Under the pieces are notes generated by a model. That model was not told the DNA's origin. It made no database searches and was given only the letters and a program-made list of their open reading frames with translations. Both the position numbers and the translations under genes were made by a program. From Mesostigma viride (taxonomy: Eukaryota > Streptophyta > Mesostigmatophyceae > Mesostigmatales > Mesostigmataceae), in the NCBI GenBank assembly GCA_009746045.1, contig RPFO01000002.1, forward strand, positions 960,240 to 1,024,239: a stretch of DNA of 64,000 nucleotides, read 5' to 3'. Shown here piece after piece: positions 46,409-58,000 of this stretch. The first letter of the stretch is position 1. Every line of letters begins with the position of its first letter.

Positions 46409-46998
46409 GTTATAATTTATAACCGGCCCTGATCGATTAGCTGTATACTGGCACGAAAAGTGTTGAATGTTGAAAGATATAATTAACCAAATTTCCAGAT
46501 TTCTGGCCTGCGCTGGTTGTCTTTAGTTGTCTCGGTGTGTGGTTGGACCCTGGATGTGCCCCTAGGAACCCTCAGGCTCCGGGGGAGGCCTTTATATTCT
46601 CCCAAACCAGCAGCTCTCAATGTGAGTTCCATGCAAGCCTAGCTATTATTTGGTGGAGGCCAGCTGTCCACGATCGATGGGGCAGCCTTACTGCTATGAT
46701 ATGCTACTTCCTGTTGTATCATGCATGCATCCACAGTTGGCCCTGCCCCATGATGCAGAGAGACTTCTCTGTGCCTCTGAGGCGCAGTGAGAGAAGCTAG
46801 GGCGCCTTGATCGACCAGCCCTCCCTCCTCGTTGTGTAAGGTTTTGAAGGTTCCTTATTGGTACGCCACCCACATGACGCAATCGAAGTGATTATTTAAG
46901 TGTCTCACTTCAGTCATTTCAAATTCAATTCAGCTGTTTCGATAGTGTTTCCAACGAGGCATGCATGGAGATCGATCAGTTGAGGATTACTGTCTAAT
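46409..46998 (+). repeat. Retroelement-like fragment related to the insertion at 60921
   Basis: 46550–46760 shares CCCTCAGGCTCCGGG-GAGGCCT and ATTCTCCCAAAC-type sequence with 60945–61100. An 18-mer-like piece (GCGCTGGTTGTCT, reversed) is at 46510–46522. No ORF. Confidence 0.5.
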
Positions 46999-47008
46999 AA
47001 TTTTACTG

Positions 47009-48016
47009 CTCCTCCCATCACCACCTGGGCGGACATGCTTAAGCAACATACCACCTCCACCACCTCCGCCGTCGCAGCCCAGCTTCAACGGCAGACGCTT
47101 GACCTCCGCGAGGAGGCCGAGCTCGCCAAGCGCAGCCTCAACGTCATTGTCAAGAACTTCAAGATGGAGGAAGGTGAGAATTCCGAGAAGCTTTTGCGTG
47201 CGTTTGAGAGAGAAATCCTTGGTCGCATGGGCCTTAACGGTGAGATCGAGCTGGCTGCCCACCGCCTTCCCCGCGCGCGGGGTAAGGCAGGGCCGCCCCC
47301 GCTCCTCCTCACCTTTAAGACCCCGGCGGACAAGATTTCTTTTCTCAGACGCCGCAAGCGGCTCGAGAAGACTCTCTTCACCCTTGATGACGACTTGACC
47401 CTGGCGCAGCAACAACGGCGACGGGAGCTATGGCCGGCCTACCTCCAGCTCCGGCAGACCAAGGCGGGGCAGCCGGTGTACTGGAAGGGGGCGGCCATCT
47501 ACGTCGGCCACAAGCCCTGGCAGGCGACCCCCCCCCCCCGCGGCCCCAGCGACTCCAGACGCCCCAGCTTAGGGGAATACAGCAGTAGTAGTGCAGAATA
47601 GATAGACCGTGGCCATGTACATGTACGCCTCCTAGAGGCACTATCCCAGCTAAGCCCCGCGCTTTATTTAATCATGTACATGTGTGCCTATGATGTGCCA
47701 CACTCCAGACGATGCCTAGCCTTATTTAGTAATGTTGTGCCCATGCAGGGAGTCACTCTCTGCTGAGAAGCCATGCCATAGCTCTTGTATAGCCATGATG
47801 ATCTTCCCCCTCACAGGCATGCTCTCCCCTTACCCGGGCATAGCGTGATAGACCATGAGGGTGCGGGTGCCCTGGTGCACCTAGAGCAAGTGTTGTTTAC
47901 ATTCCCACCCTTGCAGGAAGTAGCTTAGAATGTATTATAGGCTCATATGCCCCTTCTCAGGGCTATGTGCTACATATACTCCCAACGGAGTTATGTTCCT
48001 AATTAATTAATTAATT
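47009..48016 (+). mobile_element. 5'-truncated ORF1-only retroelement E8
   Basis: Inserted between copies of AATTTTACTG (46999–47008 and 48017–48026). It carries the best-preserved ORF1 C-terminal half, the first-subfamily UTR, the hairpin ACTCC-CAAC-GGAGT (47978–47991) and an AATT tail that merges with the duplicated target. Confidence 0.85.
47035..47601 (+). CDS. ORF1-type nucleic-acid-binding protein, C-terminal half (188 codons)
   Basis: This is the longest undamaged stretch of the ORF1 protein. An N-terminal helix (VAAQLQRQTLDLREEAELAK) is likely a coiled coil. It is followed by HRLPRARGKAGPPPLLLTF, a β-strand-like part, and FLRRRKRLEKTLFTLDDDLT, AQQQRRRELWPAYLQLRQ, QPVYWKGAAIYVG. Basic helix, acidic 'DDDLT' turn, helix with RRELWP, then a short strand is the order I know from LINE ORF1 C-termini that bind the element RNA. 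The true protein starts further upstream; here the 5' truncation removes about half. The first ATG (47035) is internal. Confidence 0.65.
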   Translation: MLKQHTTSTTSAVAAQLQRQTLDLREEAELAKRSLNVIVKNFKMEEGENSEKLLRAFEREILGRMGLNGEIELAAHRLPRARGKAGPPPLLLTFKTPADKISFLRRRKRLEKTLFTLDDDLTLAQQQRRRELWPAYLQLRQTKAGQPVYWKGAAIYVGHKPWQATPPPRGPSDSRRPSLGEYSSSSAE

Positions 48017-48026
48017 AATTTTACTG

Positions 48027-48533
48027 AAAGCATCCACGTGCTCCAAGGAAGAGCGAGGTTGCCTCAGGCTGGCCCCATCCACCTCCAGCAGGCCATGCAT
48101 CCCAGGGAAATGTGTACGATTGCTGCTAGCCAGGCTACCGAAATATCATTTGTGATAAAGTGAGACACCTATAGTAGCCCGCATGATATCTCACTTGGCA
48201 CCTACGTGATGCTCCACCGCACGGCGCACGCGCTGGAGCGAACACAACCGAGCAACCCCCCTGCCTATTCAAATCCCAGGGATCAATCTGTTCCTATCCC
48301 CCTCCGGAGGATCCTTATTAAAAGCGTAGTTGACTACCGTGGGTGCCCCCGCTCTAAACAGCCCACGACACATTGCACGGTTGACCAGCACCCACCCCAA
48401 CAGGCACCCACCATTTTTCCATCCTCCAGCCATAACCTACACATACGTGAGACAACCTAAGAGCCCCTACCCGCCCGCCCCGATAAAATATACTGTTCAG
48501 AGGAGGAGGGCGCCCCCGCTACCCCCCGACGGT
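48027..48533. other. Downstream region of eIF3c; nothing else recognised
   Basis: Lies 3' of the eIF3c stop on the minus strand and probably contains its 3' UTR. No ORF or repeat with recognisable features. Confidence 0.5.
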
Positions 48534-51500
48534 CTAATACCCGTGGCTGCCCCCGTATTGCAGGTTGACCATGCGGGGCTCGGCCATTGCCGCCCGCTGC
48601 GCCGCCGTGGGCGCCTTGAACGCCGTGCGCGCAAATGAGCCGTATGCGTCCTGGTACCGATGGTGCGAGACCGCGCCGCCAAACCTCGGGGGTGGCGCCG
48701 CCGCCGCCCATTCCCTCCGGCCACCCCCACCCCCGCCGCCGCCCGCGCCGCCTCCGAACCCTCCCCGGCCGCCCATCCCTCCGCCCCTTCCACCCATGGG
48801 ACCTGACCGGTCGCCATACCCTCCCGCAGGGGCCCCCGCGCCGCCCCACCCCGTCCCCGTTCCCTTCCGGCGCCCGCGTCCCTCGCGTCCACCACCATAA
48901 CCCCCCCTCCCCTCGCCGAACATGCCGGCCATGTCGCCCCCGTCCTGTATGGCGGCCAGGGAGCCCATCCCGTTCTGCAGCTCGAACACGCGCTCGTTGG
49001 CCTCGACGAGTGCGGCACACTTGTCGCTGTACTGCGCGGCCAGGTGCTGCAGACGGCTGGGCTCCACGTTGTGCATCACGAGCGAGCGCGTGGGCTGGTC
49101 CCACGACGCGCGCAGCTCCTCGGCGATGATCATCTTGGACACGATGCTGTGCACGTTGGCCTGGAGTAGGGGGGCATGACAACATATGGATGAGGAAACA
49201 AGAGGTAAGAGAACTAGTGAGATGTGATCATCTTGGACCCATGCTGTGCACGTTGGCCCGACGGGAGGGCAAACGAGGAGACAGAAAACGCCTAAGAAAT
49301 GAACATACACAAAAATATAAGAAATGAATACATATAATTTGGATAACAGATCAGAAATGAACACAATCCAGTGGGTGGGATCATTTTCAACATAAACCTG
49401 TGCCCATTGCCCTGGGAAAAGGCGGTAGAAGGGGGGGAAAGTGGAGGGGACGGGAAGGGACTACACGTGCCGCCGACTTTATATTAAGATGGGACCATCT
49501 GTGACCACGCCCACGCCATCACAAAAACACAACGTCATTCTGTGTGGGCAATCCTTCTGGTCTGGTATGGGAAACCAGTTCCACAACAGCCCAGCGCAAG
49601 GACAAGTGCTAGCGAGCCCACCCTACATAAACCACCTGTGTACACTCGTAACCCAAGAGAGGGGGGGACAACACGATGGGTGGGGGCGGGAAATGGGACC
49701 CACATGTGTCAGCACTCAGCTCAAGCTGGCGCCGTCGTCCCATGCAATTTATGAAAGCGAGAACGACGGAGAAATGGGGGGATGTTGTTCTTTTGGAATG
49801 GGCAGGGGTTGGGGGGGGGGGGGTGGCGAACGATGAGCGGGCCAAGGGATGTGTCACGCAAAAGGCGGGCGATGGCTTGGGGGAGTAAGGGGACAAGGGT
49901 GGGGTCAAGACACCTACATCGGTCGGGAAGGCGGGAGGGAGTACAGGAGGGGGGCAACAGATTGGAGGATGAGAAAAGATCTGACACAATACAACCTACA
50001 AAAACCACTCGTCCGTCAGAAAGGGAGGAGGGAGAACGGGGAGGGACACAGGGTGAGAGGATGAGAAAGATTTCAACTACATTTACTCACTAATCATCAC
50101 GTGCATGTACAAGAGTATGTTACAGTGTACCGTGGCAGAATGTTCTTATAGTCAACTAATCATCACGTAGACTGCGTGCATGTACAAGAGTGTGTTACAG
50201 TGTCCTGTGGCAGAATGTTCTTATAGTCAACTAATCATCACGTAGGCTGCGTGCATGTACAAGAGTGTGTTACAGTGTCCTGTGGCAGAATGTTCTTACA
50301 GTTAACTAATCATCACGTAGACTGCGTCACGCCATTAACTACATAGAACCTGGGAAAGACACTCACATCAGTCAGCTCGAAGATCTGCGCAAGCTGGTCC
50401 AAGCTGAGGCTGTCGTAGAAGCTGCTGTACGCAAACAGGTAGGTGCGCAGGCCCTCCTCCTGCAGCTTGCGCCGCAGCATGGCCAGCAGCGCGTCCTTGC
50501 GCTCCATCTGGAGCAGGCCCCAGACAGGGAGCTCGGTCAATATCTGTGCCGCTTTCCGCCAGTCGCCCTTTCCGAGCGCCTTGCTGGCGCACATGATGTT
50601 GTCGCGGAGGTTCTCAGGTGGGCCCGTGAACGTCTGCCGGTCATAGTTGTCGAGCAGGCGGCGGAAGACCTTGGAGACGACGCGCCGCTTCACGTCGTGC
50701 GCGTTGGCAGCCATGTTGGGTACCTCAAGCAGCATCGCGCAGATGAGGTGGACCGCCTCGAGCAGCTCAAGGTTGATGTGCGTGTGGAAGGGCATCTGGC
50801 GGCGACGCTCAATCTTCTCCTGCTCGGGGCTCTTCTCGTGGTACCTGCCAGGGGGGAGAGGAAGAAAACACAGGAAGGAGGCAGAGTGGGGAGCGGGGAT
50901 GGAGGGGCAGTGCGAGAAGAAGGGAATGAGGTCACAGGGACAAATGCGTCGGGAATAAAAGTTAAATTTAGTTAGTAAGATAAATGCAATAACATAATGA
51001 GATGAGAACAAAAGGGGAAGGGACAGCATCCCCACGTTGTCTAGCATGCTCGTCACTCATCCTGATGTGCGTTTTAGCGAAGACTGGAAAATATACGTTC
51101 TGGTGAAACTATGGACTTTGACACCCCACCATCACGTTTGTGTCTCAGTTTTGGTCCCCACTAGAGTAATCGTAGCAGCCACTGACTAAGAGCCATCCAC
51201 TTCAATTAGCAGGCAGGCAACCTACTGGCTCACGGCAAACACCAATGAGGCACATGGTAATCCGTTCAGCCACCCACCGACTCGATGCAAACACCAACGA
51301 GGCGCATGGTATTACGTTCTGCAACCCACCGGCTCTGCGCGACACCCTGCGCCAGCAGCTCCTTAATGCGCCCGCCCGCGTACAGCTCCGACAGGCACGC
51401 GTGCGCCTCGGTCAGCAGGCCCGCACGGAACGCGCACAGCCCCAGCTGTGACATGGCGCGGTTGAACAGGATCTGCGTGCTAACGTCCATGAACGAGATG

Positions 51501-54500
51501 TTGTCCTGCGCCGGGGTGGTGGTAGGGGGGGTCACGGAGGGTGGGGTGGTGCATGGGTGAGTTTGTTAGGAAAGGTGCTTACGCCCAGGAGTGAGATGTT
51601 TGTCCGATTGGGAGGGGAAGGGGGGCGAACGGGTGGGTGGAAAACGGGGTGGGGGTGGGGTGTATGGGTGGGTAGGGCTGCTAGGACTAGGGCTGCTAGG
51701 TAAAGAAGACGAGAGGGGGAAGGTGGGTGTGGGTGTGTGGGCAGGTGTGTGGGCAGGTGTGTGGGCAGGTGGGTGAGCAGGTGGGTGAGCAGGTGGGTGA
51801 GCAGGTGGGTGAGCAGGTGGGTGAGCAGGTGTGTGGGCAGGTGTGTGGGCAGGTGTGTGGGCAGGTGTGTGGGCAGGTGTGTGGGCAGGTGTGTGGGCAG
51901 GTGGGTGAGCAGGTGGGTGAGCAGGTAGGTGGGGGTAGGGTGTATGGGTGGGTAGGGTTGCTAGGAGGGGAAACAACACGAGAGGAGAGGGAATGAAAAC
52001 CAGGATAGTAACGTCTTAATGGGGAAAAAAGTGGACAAGTGTGGGGTGGGTTGGGGCACGGCGGGCTGGGTGGGGGGTGGGGGGGTGGACAGGTGATGGG
52101 AGCTGTGCTTGAAATGATTGTCAACGGTAGTCCGGGCGAGGGGCTGCAGCAAGCAGACAGAGGCAAGCAGAAGAGGCAGGCAGAAGAGGCAGGCAGAAAA
52201 CGGAAACATGGCCAATATGGGGACCGGAGGGCATCCGCGGGGGAGGAAGGTCACCATCTTGCAACACTGCGGACACTATCTCGCTGCCCCCCAGCTCGCC
52301 ATAGTTCTGTCCTTGCACGTAACATCTTACAAAATGCAAGGGCCACTCTACACAAATTACCAGTCCCGGCCCCCACATTCTTCAAGGTGACGCAACAAAG
52401 TAATCAGCTCGCGAGCGGCAGCCACTCCCTGCAAGTGTAAGGCGAACTGCATGACGCCCACCACCATCACAACAGGACAAAACAATCCGGCAAAGCCACC
52501 CCCACACCTACATGTGTATACATGACCATCTCTCACCATGTAGATAAATCCCAAATGATCATCTGGTCATGCACACTTGTGTCTATGTGTTGTCATATCA
52601 AGGAGACAACCAGCGCAGGGTGTGTATGTGTTGCCATATGCCCACCCGCACATGCGGCATGCATGAAAACAACGGCATGAGCGAAAACAAACGAAGAGCG
52701 CCACCCCATGCTCAACGCCAGGACCCTACACCACGGCGGCCGCCCGCGCCCCCTGCACTACACCACAGCATGGCCACGCCCTGCAACCCACCTGCAGGTG
52801 CGACATGAGCAGCGCGTCCCTGGCCTCATGGTACCGGTCGTGCAGGGCGCGGTGGTAGATGTCGCACAGGACCGCGCGCGCCTTGGCCCGCTCGTCGCCG
52901 TGCTCGTAGATCGTCATGACCAGCGCACGCATCATCTCGCGCCCGGTCACAGGGAAGTTGGGCGTGCGCGGCGCGTATGCCAGCACGATCTCCCCATCCT
53001 CCTTGTCATCCTTCTCCTTATCCCCCGACGCCATCTTCTTGTCCCCGTCACCGTCCTCATCCCCCTCCGCGTCCGCCGCGGAGGCCTCCGCGGGGGCGGC
53101 TCCGCCATTCGCCGCGGCCGCCGCGGCCACTGCCGCGCTATTCTTAGCGGCCTCGATCCTCGCGGCCTCCTTGCGCGCCTGCTCCCCCGCGAGATCCTTG
53201 GTCGCCTGATACACGCTCTCATGCTTGTAGTAGACGTGCTCCACGCGGCGCAGCGCCACTCGCATGCCGCTCTTGTGGTCGCCCATGCGCGCCATGTACT
53301 CCTGCACCTCCTGCGAGAGCATGAGGAAGAGCGGCTCGTCGCGCAGGCGCTCCACGTACTCCTTGCTGTGCGGGTCGATGCACTGGAGGGACTTGAACAG
53401 CTCGTCGTCGAGCCGCTCCAGGTAGGCCACCAGGTTGCCCCACACGTGGACCGTCTCGCCGGCCTCGAGCGACTTCATCTGGTTGGCCGCAACCTGGCCA
53501 GGGTCCTCGTCGTCCCCTGCCGCGTCGGGCTCCACCGCGTCGTTCATGGCAATGTTGGGGTACTGGTTCAGGATATCGAGGATCACAAACAGGTTGGCCA
53601 TGCACGACTTCCACACCGGGATCGGCATGTGCGTGTTCAGCCCTGGGCTGACGTCAAACTGGGCGGACACGACGTGGACCATGACCTCGAGCCGCTGGAC
53701 AGGTGTCTTGGCGACGTTGGCAAGGTAGGTGAGGTGGCGCACCTGCTCCGCGCGGTCGGTGCCCTTGCGCCCGCGGTTTGCGATGATCTCCCGCAGCTTC
53801 TTGTCGACCATCTCGTACGTGATCTGCGCAGGGTCCCCCAGGAGGAGCCGCTCGCGCGCCTTCTCCTTGCGCGACTTCTTGCGCTCCCAGTCGTCGTCCT
53901 CCTCGTCCTCGTCCGCCTCCGAGTCGCTCCCGGAGCCGGACGACTCCGAACCAGATTCGGAACCGGATTCCGAATCGCTCTCGCTCTGGGACGCATCCGA
54001 TTCATCCTCGTCCGAAGCCTCGGGCGACGACTCGGGGTTGGCGCGGAACTTGTCGATCGCGTCCTTGTACTCAGCGTTGTTCTTCTTGAGCTTCTGCTTC
54101 ATGTAGTTCAGCGCCTTGGCGTTGGTGGACGACATCTTCTTTTTCGCCTCCTTGTTGGCGAACGCGAGGGTCAGGAAGTCCTCGAGCATGACCATCGCTT
54201 TCACGTACACGCGGGGCACGACGGGTGCCTCGGCCACGCGGGAGACCTTCTCGAGCTGCTTGTTCAGCTTTTCGAAGCCCAGCTGGATCGCGATCCAGTC
54301 GTTGATCTTCATGTGGTTTTTCATCTGCTCGATCGTCTGGTTCATCTCCTCGAACCGCTTGTCCTTGTGGGACTTGACGACGCGGCGGGCATCCCCGTCA
54401 TCGGCGTCACTCGAGTCGCTCCCCCCGGCGCCGGCCAAGTACTTGGACGTCTTGGCTTGCTCTTGGATCTCCTCTTGCGACATGTCGGAGGCGTCCGACT

Positions 54501-54626
54501 CGGTGTCGCTCCCGCTCCCGCTGTCGCTCTGCAGCGACCCGCCCGGCATACCATGTACCACGTGCAAGGGCCCATGTTCAGCGACTCGGTGGCAGCAATA
54601 AATACCAAGAAGCGCTTGGCAGGCAT
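48534..54626 (-). CDS. Translation initiation factor eIF3 subunit c
   Basis: eIF3c is a core scaffold of the eIF3 complex on the 40S ribosome. Five minus-strand exons join in frame to about 1012 codons: 54626–54606 (MPAKRFL), 54528–52792, 51505–51330, 50844–50367 and 49160–48534. The start matches the short aromatic N-terminus of this family; an alternative is an unspliced start at 54549. Acidic Ser-rich stretches come first, then the conserved N-terminal domain ([40 protein letters not shown]). Next are [40 protein letters not shown] and the PCI domain (about residues 660–880, [10 protein letters not shown]…[20 protein letters not shown]). The C-terminus is Gly/Arg-rich with RGG-like repeats. 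All junctions are GT–AG. It is somewhat longer than usual because of an Ala/acidic insert near residue 520 and the Gly-rich tail. Confidence 0.95.
50091..50326. repeat. 75-bp tandem repeat in an eIF3c intron
   Basis: TAATCATCAC recurs at 50091, 50157, 50232 and 50307, with the shared unit GTGCATGTACAAGAGT…GGCAGAATGTTCTTA. It begins about 40 bp downstream of the donor at 50366 on the transcribed strand. Confidence 0.9.
51725..51930. repeat. 10-bp minisatellite in an eIF3c intron
   Basis: Units of GTGTGGGCAG and GTGAGCAGGTGG are arranged in blocks: first GTGTGGGCAG, then GTGGGTGAGCAG, then back again. Lies in the intron 52791–51506. Confidence 0.9.
52579..52639 (+). repeat. 18-mer between 20-bp direct repeats in an eIF3c intron
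   Basis: CAAGGAGACAACCAGCGC at 52599–52616 plus AGG lies between 52579–52598 and 52620–52639, which agree at 18 of 20 positions (GTGT-n-TATGTGTTG-n-CATAT). Confidence 0.75.
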
Positions 54627-55061
54627 CTCGCACGTCTAAACACGTCACAAACTGAGCGATATAACGCAAAGAGCTCTTAGCTACACACGCAGCTCAGAAA
54701 TGAGACATACACACACGGCGCCCGGCTACACGTCACCAGCCGTTATAATAACTACTACGATTACAAAAGGGCACCATCACACAATCGGGGGGCCACAAAC
54801 CGATCATTCAAACCCAGCCCCAATACGTATATTTCTTCCACAAAATCCAAAGACTGTAAGGGCAGTGTGCAATTTTTGTACCCAACCCCGGCAAAACCGC
54901 GACGAACCTCATTTTGGGTCGACCAGAAACGGGACGCCATTTTGAAATGTGCCCCTAACAAGCGAGGCCTTCGCTTACTCTGGCAAGTCTGCCCAAACTA
55001 ACAAACCTAGCCACTGCTTGTCCTAAAGCACATTAGCTGCAGCAGGCAGTCTCCGACGACG
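54627..55061. promoter_or_regulatory. Divergent promoter region between eIF3c and PepN
   Basis: The 435 bp between the two start codons must hold both 5' UTRs and promoters. I see no convincing TATA box. A shared bidirectional promoter is inferred from position only. Confidence 0.6.
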
Positions 55062-58000
55062 ATGATGGCGGCCGAGTACGCACGCAGTCTCTCCCGCCTA
55101 TTGAATGGCAGGCAGTTTCCTCTGCAGCGGCATGGCATTTCGAGGGCGCGACGACGCGGCGCTGGCGGCACCCCAAGCTACGGAAGGCAGGAGCTGCAAG
55201 CAGTCCTCAGGTGACGTTGGTCTACTGTTGCTACTTTCCATTGGCTTATGCTAGGAATATCTTCACTGGTCGTACTACAATACCTCCCAACAAAGATACC
55301 CTGCTGCCCATGAGCGCCGTGGGATACTGGACAGTGTACAACAAAGATACCGGGAAGGGGGGAGAAAATACGCGGGTAAATTTGGTGTTGGTAAGGGCCT
55401 TACTGTACAGTATGAGGAGTCTCGACTCTCGACTCTCGAGGTTGTTTTGATGGAACTAGCCAATAGCCATATAATAAAGCATCGGCATATTATAAGCGAA
55501 TAGGGCGGGGCTTTGAGGCATTTGAGTAAGGCCCAAGAGACGGAAGTCACGAAACCAGCTCTGAGCGACTGACAATCTGACATACAGAGGTCAGAGAAAC
55601 ATGGGAACCACTAGTTCATTCCAGTGCATGTCAACGCCGGTCATAGCCCGACAGAACCACAAGTATTCCTTATCACAGATGTACTAAGTACTACCGTGCA
55701 ATAATAGCCAGTATCTGCGCCTTCCAGCAAGGAGACGTCTCGCCTGTGTACACGTAGCAGCTTCATTGCGGTTGCCTTGCACAGCCTGTGCTCGCTTCCC
55801 ACGCGTGCGCACTAGACACTGCGAGGCAAAAACCAGATGCCGAGTGTCAACTCACGTCCAGAGCCTGTTATCATTTCCGTGAAGGGAGAAAACTTGCTGG
55901 ATTGACAAGTCGGAACGGCTTTCGATAGTTATTAGCCTCTCGCGACAAGTGCGCTTTCTCTCTGCGCACTCATGTCCTTGTCCAGCAGCACCGTCCCTCT
56001 TGTTCGTGCATTTTTTAGGGTGAGTTTATATTATGCCTCGCAGAACTGAGCGTGGGCGACATCCTGGCATATGTCCTTGTTGTTAAAGGGATTGATTGCA
56101 ATTTATCCCCCTTTTGCTCATGACGAAGGTGGGCTGAATCTTTGTTTGGATATGATCAGGTCTCTGCCAAGGCTGGGACACCCCGGTGCGCCGACATCCC
56201 CCGGTCCAGGAGCATTGTTGCCAATCGTTTGGGAGGCTCGAGCCAAATCAAGGTAACCTTTTGTGGATTTCCTCCAAGCCCAAACTGGTATTTTTCTGTG
56301 TTTTAGCCCGGACCTTCTGCTGTACAAGGTGCTTGAGTGGTAGGTTGCTGTCAAACAGGGGATTTGTTTTCCGCTTCGGTAATTCAAGGCAACCTGGTAC
56401 ACTTCGTTTCTTTGTAACTGTTGCCTCCTTTTTCCAGGGCTCCATTTCACGGGCGTCGGCCTTGCTTCGTGTTGCTCCAGCGCGCCAGGTGAGTAGCCGA
56501 CGCCCGCGGTTGGCTACTAGCGGTTGGCTTGCCACACGCCGGCTTCTTTAGAGAAGTTTCTTCACCTGCAGTTCCCCCCTCCTTTCCCCCCCAGTTTCCT
56601 TTGCCAGCTTGCCATAGCCTGGCAACTGCCACCTGGTGGGCACTGTAATTTAACTAGCCCGTGATGGCCTTGCATCCATGTCGAATCACGAATTACGAAC
56701 CACGAATTGTGGAATCAGGATTTTTTCTGGGTTAATATTTGGTATCATTTGTGTGGCCACTGATTTTGTCAGATGGCTCGTTCGAGCTCCCTATTCCGTT
56801 TTCACCACGATGTTGTTATAGTTAACCTTGGCGAGACTTTTCTTCAATCCGTGGCAACCAACTCGTCTCCCATGCATTGGCGGGAAAGATTATGCTGCCT
56901 ATGTGTAAGTGTTCCGCCAGGCAAATACCCCACATATCTCATTTCGTACACTTGATGTGCTGCGCCATATGGCACTTGTCCTAATAAATAGCCAAAATCT
57001 ATCCAAGTAACTTACAGGTATGCAGAGTGTGTGGAATAGAGGTTTGCTGAAGTAAATGTTTTCTATGGTGCACGGGTCCGCACGTTCGGCCATGCCACTT
57101 TTGCGGCTGCCATGAAGGCCCTGCTTGGCTCCGCCTGTCAAGTGCACCATGCACATCGAGCGACCTGTTCCTTCCCTCGGGGCAGGCCTCGACAAGGCTT
57201 GTTACAGTGAATCCTTTTTTTGCAACGATTCCGCTTTTCTAAACACTTCCGCTGATATACGTCTTCTTACATCCGTACCTTCTGATTACAATTTCCTTCA
57301 CCTTTTGATCGCGGCTTTCTGCCCTCATCGATTGCTTCACGCCGTCGTCGGTTCCTGCACGCAGCCCTGCCCCCTGACCCAGCGCCGAACCATGCGCAAC
57401 ATCACCAGCACTGCCGCCGCGTCGTCCTCCCCTGCTGCGGTGGCGGAGGAGGTGGCAGACGCCAAGCCGGTGGAGATCTTCCTCAAGGACTACACGCCGC
57501 CCAGCTACGCGGCAAAACAGGTGGGACGAGGCGCACGCCATGATGAGCTGTGACATGGCGATCTGGTTGCTAGCATGAGCCGTGTATAGTGGATGGCCTA
57601 GGGTGTTCATGGGTTGCCAAGCCGGAGGGGATAGCCACACCGGAGGGGCATCCTTATCAGGATTACATGCCGCCCAGCATGTATCTCCCAGCATGTGCCA
57701 CCCAGCAAGGCTAAATGCTGCCCACCTACACCATGCGTGGGTCGACCCCCACATGCAGCAAGAACAAATAAAAGATGATGATATCATTATATCGAACACA
57801 ACAATGCTATCAAATAATGTCCTACTAATATATACTAATAATGCACATATACTATGAATACAATATGCCAATAGAGTATATATTACAGCAGCGTAGCTGT
57901 AAATGCCAGTAAACTTGCGACACCACGTGGGCACGCTTTGTTTAATTCGCCACCCGCCTCCCGCCCCCCAGTCAGCCCCCCACCGCCCCCCCCTCCGCAC

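Noticed and set aside
50091-50326. Possible CRISPR array
   Set aside because: Repeats of about 75 bp are contiguous with no distinct spacers, and the host is eukaryotic.
52708-54639. A 643-codon plus-strand reading opposite eIF3c
   Set aside because: It is the antisense shadow of the GC-rich eIF3c exon and has no family features.
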